From Mesostigma viride (taxonomy: Eukaryota; Streptophyta; Mesostigmatophyceae; Mesostigmatales; Mesostigmataceae), in the NCBI GenBank assembly GCA_009746045.1, contig RPFO01000240.1:1064042-1128041 (forward strand): DNA of 64,000 bases, given 5' to 3'. Under the pieces are notes generated by a model. It worked only from the letters and a program-made list of their open reading frames with translations, did no database searches and had not been told where the DNA came from. How positions within the stretch are numbered: position 1 is the stretch's first letter; the number at the start of each line of letters is the position of its first letter. Below are positions 56,170 through 64,000 of this stretch, piece after piece. Position numbers and translations under genes: made by a program.

Positions 56170-56580
56170 AACCTAGGAAATCTACTGTATTACACCCGGT
56201 GGTGCTTGGACAGAAGCAAGAAACCCCGCCCACCGCTCAAATGTGGCGCCCAACAAAGCCCCAAACTGATTTCTTCAATAAGTCTACTGTTCTACATCCG
56301 GTGGTGGATGCGGACACAAGCAATAAAGGCCCCGCCCAAAACTCAGATTTCTTTAGAAAATCTACTGATCTACATTCGATGGCGCCTTCACAGAAGCAGG
56401 AAACTCCGCCCACCGGTCAAATGTGACGCCCAACAAAGCCCCAACTGATTTCTTCAAGAAGTATACTGTTTCACATCCGGTAGTGCTTGGACAGAAGCAA
56501 TATGCAAAGCCCGCCCACAAATCGGATTTCTTTACGAAAAACCTGTTTTACATTCGATGGGGTCTTGACAGATTCAAGCA
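56170..56580 (+). repeat. alternating 100/80-bp tandem repeats
   Basis: Units with TTTCTT-A-AA-TCTACTGT-CTACATCCGGTGGTG recur near 56179, 56279, 56358, 56461 and 56541, alternating in length. They lie directly upstream of the minus-strand ATG 56166, where a promoter or transposon subterminal repeat would be expected. Confidence 0.7.
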
Positions 56581-56644
56581 GCAATACTCGTTTCTACCTG
56601 CGTGCGACTGCTGCGGCCGAGTGCTGCAACTTGTCTTCACGTCC

Positions 56645-57045
56645 CAGTCTTCATGCACGTGACAGTCCTGGTCTTCACGTCTTCACGTGTTCACGACTTC
56701 ACCTGAACTTGCGGCGTATCGTATCTTTGATACCTTGCATGCACGTCTTCACGTCTTCACGTCTTCACCGCGTCTTCACCTGTCTTCACCACGTCTTCAC
56801 GTCTTCACGTCTTCACGTCTTCACGTCTTCACGTCTTCACGTCTTCACGTCTTCACGTCTTCACCTGAACGTGCCGTATCGTGTCTTCACGTCTTCGTGA
56901 CTTCACCTGAACTTGCCGTATCGTGTCTTCACGTCTTCAAGTCTTCACGTCTTCACGTCTTCACGTCTTCACCGCGTCTTCACCTGTCTTCACAACGTCT
57001 TCACGTCTTCACGTCTTCACGACTTCACGTCTTCACCTGAACACC
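56645..57045 (+). repeat. 8-bp CTTCACGT microsatellite
   Basis: CTTCACGT units are interrupted by a CCTGAAC-TTGCCGTATCGT spacer that itself recurs. ORFs reading VFTSSRLH are repeat artefacts. Confidence 0.9.
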
Positions 57046-57517
57046 TGAACTTTGCGTATCGTATCTTTGATACATTGCATCATTTGCATGCCTCGGAGCT
57101 GCACGTCTTCAAGCAGTGTCACCCAGTTCCCGCTTGATTCAAATGCACTTGGCGCTTGAATTCGTGACTTTGCCCCGCTCAAGGTGGAAAGAATGATGGG
57201 CACTAGCCACGGGAACAATGCCCGATGCTGATAGCCGAAGCGATGACATGGAGGAATTGATTGATTTGTGTTATGCCGGGGACGATTGTAGGAAATGGGT
57301 GCTAGGGAAGAAATCTGGTGCCATGAAAGCAGATTTTTTGGCCGGTGCAAACCACCAATGCGCCGGCCGATGTGGCAACCTTGGTCCTGCACGGCATCTG
57401 TACGCATATTTTCAGGCACGCAGAAGACGGTGACGGCACGGAATGGCAATGATCTGACTGCGGCGGCCCTCCACGCAGCCAGCCGTGCGCCAGGCTCGAG
57501 CAGCCAGGGCACACTAG
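57046..57517. other. unassigned spacer
   Basis: No gene is recognised. It ends at the LTR start at 57518. Confidence 0.4.
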
Positions 57518-58220
57518 TGTAACGTGCCAAGCCAATCGGCCAGACACGTTGGGAAAGATCGTTTCTGTCTACGGGACTATCGTCCCGGTTTGTTGCCTGC
57601 CTGAGTAGAAAGGGTGATCACTATCCTATGGGCTACTTGCTGTCATCACAGCGTAGGCCCAGAAGCATTATAATAATTACCTTCTTGTATTCTTGCAATT
57701 GCAGTTGTACAAGGTTGTGTGTCGAACACGATTGTATTACAAGGAATAAATTCGTAGCTCAGATTAACTGAGGTGGGTGAGTCGGCGGATTGGAGGACGA
57801 CTGTCTTGTCCATCGTCCTCGCACGCCTTTATGCCAAGCAGTGCCACTAGGTCGGCGCTGCTGATCCAATCCGTGTGGCTCAGAATCTTCCACGCTAAGT
57901 TAACGGCCTGAAGTATATTGTAGTGGGCCGAACTACGGGTCGACCATGGAGCGGATCGACCTCTAACCATGTCCGTGGTAACCATCGTTACGTTATGCCA
58001 TCGGACACACATCCATCGATATATATATCCCAATGTCACCAATATCACTCTAGATATCGACTGTCGGCACCCTCGTATACACAAGCAGAGGTGTGCCGGA
58101 AGGTATGGACTTCAAACCACCTTAGGTATCTATCTCTTTTTGCACGTATCTTTTTATACCATATTTCTTTTGCCAAACTGTCTCGTGCTCGCTAGGCTCG
58201 ACCCTAGTCGGCACGCTACA
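57518..58220 (-). repeat. 3' LTR of the minus-strand chromovirus
   Basis: On the + strand it runs from TGTAACGTGCC (57518) to GGCACGCTACA (58220), matching inverted termini with one mismatch in 11. On the element strand it directly follows the polypurine tract AGGGGGGAGGAG (58221-58232). Its length is 703 bp. Confidence 0.65.
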
Positions 58221-58683
58221 CTCCTCCCCCCCTATCGGGGAAGGGAGCCCACTCCCTTCAAGCGAAGGGTACAAATGGTTTGGCTCATGCGCTATCCAGA
58301 CCTTGGCCTCGTTGCCTTCTCCCTAGGCTTCCCTTAGTCACGCATCAAGCCGGGTATCCGCTGGAGCCCACCCTATATAGTGATTCGAGGCGGGCGCGCA
58401 CGATCGGGGGCACGATCGGACGGCGGGCGCGCACGATCCTAGCCACAGCAATCAGGGGGCACGATCCTGGGCACTAGCGATCGGAGGGGGCCGCGCTCGA
58501 GGAGGGACTCTCCCCACAGATAGGCCTGTCCCGGCAGGATTTGCTTCCTTAGGTCGCCCAAGTGTCCAGCTCTAAGACCTTGGTCCCTAACTATCTACCG
58601 GGCCGAAGAACCCGGGCGGGCGTAAGGCCCTCCTATTCTACCGAGGAGTCCCTCGGTCGGGCCTAGCGCCCTAAGATAGAACA
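58221..58683 (-). other. 3' UTR of the minus-strand chromovirus
   Basis: It contains short GCACGATC-rich direct repeats (58395-58490), a CCGAGG-AGTC-CCTCGG hairpin near 58637-58652, and the polypurine tract. Confidence 0.5.
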
Positions 58684-60773
58684 CTACACTAGGTACACTC
58701 CCCGTGCACCCTCAAGGTCGCGCTGGTAGTCGCGCTGGATCGCGATCTTCTTCTCCTCGATCAATGCGCCCAGCGTCAAGCAAGCAATCACGCCAAGTGC
58801 CAGGTGGCCAGAGGCCCCAGAACCCGTACAAGTAGTAGGGCTGGGTCAGGGTCAGCGACTGCTGCCCGAGATTAACATAGCCGCACTTGAAGTCGCTCAG
58901 GAACGTGGCCATCATAACGCGCAGCATGAGGTCCCGCAGCTCTCCCTCGTGCACAAGCAAGCGGAGCTGTCCCGCTCGCGCGCTCGCGCACAAGTCCGGC
59001 GTAAGCGCCTCAACCAGCGCAAGACCGTAGGTGGGTGACAGCATGGGGTGCTGCACCGGCACATGGGGTCGCACCGAAGCACCGGCCTCGTATACTCGAC
59101 GCTTGGGCCAAAACTGGCCATCAAACACGAGCGAAGTTGGATCCCGAGGAGGCGCGGGCACATGAGCTGGATCCGGGTGCGGCCAGCGGTCTACCGGCAC
59201 GGCACGGTTGGCGGCCCAACGCACGCCAACATACCGCCGCAAACCCGAGGGGAAAATGACTTGAATGGCCCCCGTGGGCGGCAGGAAAAGGTCGCGTGGG
59301 AACACCATCCCAGGTCCGGGCGCTGGAGTGGCGGCAGGACGCGGATAGTTGTAGATCACAGGCTGCACCGTGTATGGCTCCAAGAAGTCCAGGTGCGACA
59401 GGACATACCCGTTGGGCGGTTGGGGCGTGAAGTCGGGGAGGATCCCGGGATGGCCGAGGACCATCTCCTGTTGGGGCCCTCGCTGCCAAGCTGGTGCCTG
59501 CACCGTGGCCTCGACAGGTCGCACAATAACTCCCTCATGAGGCTGGTCCAGAAAACCAAGCAGCGGCGGGACCACCTCTGCGACTGGTTGCACCGGCATC
59601 GGCTGGGACCCAACATGGGGCATGTATGTGCATTGACGCCGATCCACCGTAGACGGGTGCATACTGCCCTTCGGCTGGCGGCGGGGCCATCACGGGCCCT
59701 GGGAGCGTCAACGCGGGAGTCACATCGACGGGAAGGAGCGGGGGATGTGGGACGGGGTATGGCACCGCACATGGCACGTGAGGAGCGAGTGCAGGCCCAT
59801 TCCCATCCATCGCCCGCGGAGGACACTGGTTGACAGTCGGCCCGTCGCTGTGACTTGACGCATCGGGCTGACTTTGGTGGGGAGGTAGGACCTCAAACCC
59901 AGGAGGCGTCGTCGGAGAATCTGGCACCGACGGTCGTGCGATCGCCTGAGCCGATGCGGTGTGAACCGGAACCCGGGTGTCTGCTGGGGGGCGATGCCGT
60001 GCGCATGGTGGGATATCCAAAGGCGCAAAGGCCTCGGCGAAGTTAATCTCGAGGTCCTCACAGGTGCGCTCCCCAGGCCCTAAGAACTCGTCCCGCCTCC
60101 ACTGGAGGTCGCGCTCCTCTTGTCCAGCCATCCATAGGAGAGCCGTTAGAATGGAATATCGGCACTCCTGGGAACCTGGAGGGCCACGAACCGCGGTGTC
60201 GTCGGGCAGCCGAGTAACACCGAACGCCCTTGATCGCACACCATCCCGTCCAGCCTCGTCGGAGAGGTACGGGAAAACCAGTGGGTAATCTAGCACCACC
60301 CGTGTGCTGAGGCGGCAGAAGACACAGCGGCAGCCCCGGTTGTGTGCGACCAAAGGCAGCTGGCTGACACTTGCTGCCGCAATGGTGGAACCCAGAGGAG
60401 GGCCGAAGAACGAAACGTTGTTTCTCATGTAGTCCTTCAGGTCCCAAGCCAGGTCGTCTGGCAGGGGCGGCCACTCCTGTTGGTCGAGGATCTGCCAGCG
60501 TTGCAGCCATGTGGGCTCGCTTGCGCCCATAAGGCGGAACCCGCACCACTTGGCGGGGTCTCTCTCCTCCGCTTCCGGGATGACCACACTGATAAGGTCC
60601 TTGGATCGCTGGACACCGACATAGTCCGCTGACTGTGCTTGGTGATCAGCGTGCCGTGGCTGGCTGGGTGCCTTAGGGCCAACGCCGATGGGTGGCTGGG
60701 TGATGTCCGGGGGCTGCCGAGCATTCTGGGCCTGCCGAGTAGGCCGGGGGCGACGCGTGGTGAAGGTTGGCAT
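58684..60773 (-). pseudogene. ORF3 of the minus-strand chromovirus, frameshifted
   Basis: ATG 60773 gives MPTFTTRRPRP; the chromodomain stop lies 100 bases upstream. The N-terminal globular part has a CRCVFCRLS cluster and VFPYLSDEAG. A proline-rich middle follows, and after frame changes near 59640 and 58745 come the conserved LTQPYYLYGFWGLWPPGTW and DYQRDLEG-RGVY. Total length is about 690 residues. The copy at 1850-17349 has the same order of motifs. The function is unknown; position after integrase is where some Ty3 elements carry env or antisense/accessory genes. Confidence 0.6.
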
Positions 60774-60872
60774 GATCCCTCCACGCGTAGACCTGTTGGG
60801 GGGAAAGGGAGGAGGTGTGGGGGGGAACACCGACCAGCATGCACGCAAAAGTTCGGGTAAAATCCATCCTAC

Positions 60873-61862
60873 CTACTCCAACCCATTCTCATGCTTATAG
60901 TGTTGTAGCAACCGCCTACAGCCATCCAACTGATCCTCGGTTCGCCAAGAGTACTGCATGGGGTCTGCCTCCGACTGGCTGAACTTCCATTGTACGCGGT
61001 ACTGGCGCACCATGCCCCTACCTCTCTTCTGATCACGGTGGCCCACAACAATGGCCTCCACCTCGTTCTCTACCTCTCCCGTCTCTGGGTTGTGTTATAG
61101 CGGCGCCGGGGCGTCTACCCTACCGGGGAACGTGCTCTTGTGGTACAGCTTCAACTGGTCCCTGTGGAACGTGTTATTCTGCACCTGCCAAGTGGATGGC
61201 ACATCTACCCGGAACATGCAGTCCTTGAACTTGTCCACCACTGGATAGGGGCCGAGGAAGATTGGCTTCAGCTTGGTCTTAAGCCCTTCCTCCACCTTCT
61301 GGGCGAAACGACCTAGTTGAGGACCCTCCACGAGGACCAGGTCCCCAATCTCAATCGCGGGCGTGCGGGCATCAATCGACGCTCGCAAGCGCGCCAGGCG
61401 TTTGTCTCGTGTGGCTTGGTATCCCAAGACCGCACTTTCCTGTGCCTGCTTCATGTGCTCAAGCATCTCTCTCACACCTCGCACCGTCGTGCGTATGGTT
61501 GCGTCCTTGCTGGGCATCTGACTGGCCAGCATTTCGGCTGGGGTGAGGGGGTGCTGTCCTGTGTCCAGGAAAAATGGCGTATAGCCGTGGGCAGCCTGGG
61601 ACGAATTGTTAAGGGCAAACTCGACAAACCCAATGAACTCATCCCAGTTGTCGCCTCGACCCTTGATGTAGTGGCGCATGGTCTCCTCCACTACCCGGTT
61701 AAGTCGTTCTACCAGATGTGTAGAGGAGCTGTGGTATGCGGTCCCGAGAGAGACCTTGGTGCCCAGGATCCCGAAGAACTCTTGCCAAAACGTGGCAGTG
61801 AACAGCTTGTCGCGGTCGGAGATAAACTGGCGACTCAGCCAGTTAACGCCAAGCGCATTGGC
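60873..61862 (-). pseudogene. integrase C-terminal part and chromodomain, with nonsense codon
   Basis: The frame retains the second Asp (FISDRDKLF) and the Glu (HLVERLNRVVEE) of the integrase core. GDLVLVEGPQ and a chromodomain (EAIVVGHRDQ, YRVQW, SWRTEDQLDGC) follow. The first catalytic Asp and the H2C2 motif are lost by truncation near 61862. TAA at 61095-61097 stands where the + strand copy has Glu codon GAG (APAPLEHY against APAPL-stop-HN), separating the chromodomain from the core. The element cannot make a working integrase. Confidence 0.85.
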
Positions 61863-62634
61863 GTGATCCTGATTCGGCATTTCTCTGCGATTCCAGCGGC
61901 ACCGGAACGAGTTCATTCCGACAAGTATCAAGAAAGTTATGGCGTTCCGACTTCCCGGTCGCGCGCGAGCGCGAGCCGACTGTTCTTCTAAGTCGGACGT
62001 GAATATTTGCCGACGACATATGGGGTCGACAGTAATTCCTGGGCTGACAGGAATTAGGTGCTGTACCTACGACGGTATTGGATTAATACCTCGTACGCAG
62101 GAAATAGGAACCTTAACCTGTGGTCTGTTGGTACCGCAGGCAGCTTAGTCCTGGACTTCTAGGTGCAGATGCAATAGTCACTGTGGACTGTGCTCTGTGG
62201 TCACTGTGCCTGTATGGCAGACCTACTGTATAGGAACTGGGCGCTGTACAGGTAGTGAATACTGTACCGGGAGTGTTATTACTGAGCAGGCCTCCTAGGC
62301 TGCTCAGGACTAGCAAGCACAGTGCACAAGTATATAAAGAATAGGCCAGTGCCATTTGGGCAGATCTCTTGCTAGCCCGCCTCACGTGTGTTGCCTTGAC
62401 TTGGCAAACTCGTGTACAAGCCTCAAGTGTGTGAGAGCTGTAACATTATCCAATTTTAACAAAGCTCCGTTTCCAACCATATTCACACATTGCTGCATTG
62501 TAACCATATCCTTCACATTGCATGTGCTAAGAACGTTAACTCAAATTACAAACAGTCTCAGCGGAACGGCTAGGAGGGTCGTTGCTGGTTGCGGCGTGCA
62601 GTGTTGACGACGCGAGAAGCTCGTCCGGTGGTGA
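61863..62634 (+). promoter_or_regulatory. 5' region of the right-edge retroelement, with TATA box
   Basis: TATATAAA at 62331-62338 lies about 300 bases before the first ORF and is probably the promoter of a 5' LTR. The LTR borders cannot be fixed because the second copy is outside the window. I see no other gene here. Confidence 0.45.
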
Positions 62635-63555
62635 ATGGTGCAGGAAGAACAACGGCAGCAGAATTTCCGGTTTCGGCAGTCTGCTGGGGGTTCAATTTCG
62701 CCTGAATTGCGTCGTGTCGTTCGAGATTTATCTTTATTGCTTGCAGATCGTCCGCCTGTTAATCGCAGCTTCGTGCAATTCGTCGACGACCAGGTCGAAG
62801 ATTGGGAGCGAATTCTGCGGCACGTCCAAACCATCGTCATTCCGGAGCACCGGAGCATCGGCGACCTCGAGCAAGAGCTTCACGGTTTGGTCGGCATCCA
62901 GACGGTGATTACAGCAGTAGCTGAGCGGGTGCGTGCGGAGTTGGCGGCTAGGCGAGGAGAGGCTGCGGAGGCAGCTGGTGCAGTGCGACACGAGTTTGTA
63001 CCGACAGCAGCGGGTGCGGGTGTACCACGTACTTTCGCAGGCGTAATCGGCGACGAGGGTGTTGCAGCGGGACCAGTTCGGCGTGAACGACGCGGAGCGG
63101 AGCATTACAGGCGGCTTGCAGAGGTCGGGGCGACAGCGGAAGCCATCACCGGAGGACAGCGCGCGGCAAGAGTCGGCAGGTTTCCGGAGCGAGCAAGGGT
63201 TCCTTTTCAGGAACTGCCCCAACCCCTTCGCGTTCGTGTGACGCGTTGGGAAGAGTTTGCCCCTCTTGGTTACAATAGTGACCTTGAGGTGGGAGCAGTG
63301 GGCGTCGCTGGGCTAGGCGACGAGGCACTTGGCGACCACGAGGTGCCAAGATACAATCCGCGGGGTGCCAACGACGGGTTGTCACCTGTCTATTATACCA
63401 ACGGTGACGATTCTGTCATCGCGGGCCGACAGCGGGTCGACGACGGTGCAGCGGGTAGCAGGGTGCCAGAGCTGATTGTGGTGAGCGACAGCGACAGCGA
63501 CAGCGACAAGGAGAACCAGGACGCGCCTGCGGGCGACCGTGGTGGTCTTGCCTGA
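62635..63555 (+). CDS. 5' ORF of the right-edge retroelement (unknown protein)
   Basis: ATG 62635 opens a 306-residue frame. The N-terminal half is predicted helical (ELRRVVRDLSLLLADRP, VEDWERILRHVQ), followed by an Ala/Arg-rich stretch and a C-terminal acidic Ser-Asp run (SDSDSDSDKEN). No known domain is evident. It precedes a gag-like ORF by 102 bases, the same position as ORF0 in elements A and B, and likewise has no recognisable enzyme motif. Direct homology to ORF0 is not visible by eye. Confidence 0.6.
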   Translation: MVQEEQRQQNFRFRQSAGGSISPELRRVVRDLSLLLADRPPVNRSFVQFVDDQVEDWERILRHVQTIVIPEHRSIGDLEQELHGLVGIQTVITAVAERVRAELAARRGEAAEAAGAVRHEFVPTAAGAGVPRTFAGVIGDEGVAAGPVRRERRGAEHYRRLAEVGATAEAITGGQRAARVGRFPERARVPFQELPQPLRVRVTRWEEFAPLGYNSDLEVGAVGVAGLGDEALGDHEVPRYNPRGANDGLSPVYYTNGDDSVIAGRQRVDDGAAGSRVPELIVVSDSDSDSDKENQDAPAGDRGGLA

Positions 63556-63657
63556 GTGGTGACACTTGGCATTTTCCTTTCTTGTTCAGTAGCTTATATT
63601 GCTTTAATTGCTGCTTGGCCACTTGGCTGGCTGTAGCAGATCTGAACAGAGGCCATC

Positions 63658-64000
63658 ATGAGTGAGGGTGCTATTGACCAACACGCGCGCCTTATGGGCT
63701 TTGAGCGGCGCGGCGCTGGGATGGATGGACGAGATGGACGCGATGGACGCGGTGGACGCGATGGACGCGGGGACGGCCAGGCGCTGGGAGACCAGGCTGC
63801 GCTGCCAGATGATCAGAGCCAAGGATCGCAGGGCGGTCAGAACGCGCCAGCCGCAGATCAAGCGGCACCTAAGCGACCGACCGTGGCTGAGGGGTACGCG
63901 GTGCTAGGCCAGTTTCAGTCCATCAAGGACAATTGGCAGCCCCGGGACGCTGAGAGGATGTTAGAGGACATGAACTTGAACTTGTACACGGAGATATACA
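63658..64000 (+). CDS. gag-like ORF, cut by the window end
   Basis: The frame is open from ATG 63658 to the end (at least 114 codons). A 9-bp repeat (GATGGACGC) encodes an Arg-Asp-Gly run near residues 22-38. A Gln/Ala-rich stretch leads to AERMLEDMNLNLYTEI at the edge, which resembles WLEDMELVSCSV in the Gag of element C. Position after a leading ORF and a TATA box supports Gag. The call is tentative because the zinc-knuckle region is outside the window. Confidence 0.5.
   Translation, partial: MSEGAIDQHARLMGFERRGAGMDGRDGRDGRGGRDGRGDGQALGDQAALPDDQSQGSQGGQNAPAADQAAPKRPTVAEGYAVLGQFQSIKDNWQPRDAERMLEDMNLNLYTEIY

Larger units (their letters stand above)
57518..61862 (-). mobile_element. second Ty3/gypsy chromovirus, 5' truncated
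   Basis: On the minus strand the order is integrase core (from 61862), chromodomain, ORF3, polypurine tract and LTR. Homology to the + strand element begins inside the integrase core, so the N-terminal integrase, RT and earlier genes are missing. It is the same 3' plan as 247-18293, with clear sequence divergence. Confidence 0.75.

Overview
The window is eukaryotic nuclear DNA made almost entirely of nested transposable elements. I see no convincing host gene, rRNA, tRNA gene, bacterial operon or CRISPR array. Chromodomain Ty3 integrases, Copia-type polymerase proteins, a LINE with microsatellite tails, foldback DNA elements and large satellite or GC-rich minisatellite blocks suggest a repeat-rich plant or green alga. 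A charophyte-like alga is my best guess, but this is inference with low confidence.

Layout. 1-18293: 3' part of a Ty3/chromovirus element on the + strand (integrase with chromodomain, a post-integrase ORF called ORF3, and an LTR). It is split by a 13.2-kb foldback element at 2843-16004, whose arms are inverted arrays of a 173-bp satellite with a 694-bp higher-order period. A LINE carrying only ORF1 sits in the left arm (5305-7264), and the loop holds a broken gene, a small foldback and a (CCCA)n block. 18294-23356: non-coding repeats and the relic of another Ty3 3' end. 23481-24545: a truncated ORF that shares a module with the broken gene at 8 kb. 24550-25147: a 598-bp near-perfect palindrome. 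25436-54011: three copies of one LTR retrotransposon family: A (minus, with two LTRs), B (minus, 5' truncated) and C (plus, head-to-head with B). C is split by a 5.75-kb element with 45-bp terminal inverted repeats (45088-50838). 54035-56166: a transposase-like N-terminal region running into a GC-rich minisatellite. 56170-57045: tandem repeats. 57518-61862: a second Ty3/chromovirus 3' part on the minus strand, with the same integrase-chromodomain-ORF3-LTR plan. 62330-64000: the 5' end of another retroelement (TATA box, a leading ORF, then a gag-like ORF cut by the window end).

Most notable points. (1) The A/B/C family appears to have the order ORF0-Gag-integrase-protease-RT-RNase H, with the retropepsin-like domain after the integrase. 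Classical Copia elements have protease before integrase. (2) The chromoviruses carry a conserved, unrecognised ORF3 between integrase and 3' LTR. (3) The ORF1-only LINE and two tiny 5'-truncated LINE fragments share a 3' hairpin before their microsatellite tails, and all have target-site duplications. (4) The 13.2-kb foldback uses a higher-order satellite as its arms. (5) Copies A and B share frameshifts that C lacks, while B and C share substitutions that A lacks, a mosaic pattern suggesting recombination or trans-mobilisation.

Many near-identical copies differ by one base in short homopolymer runs, so some breaks could be assembly errors.
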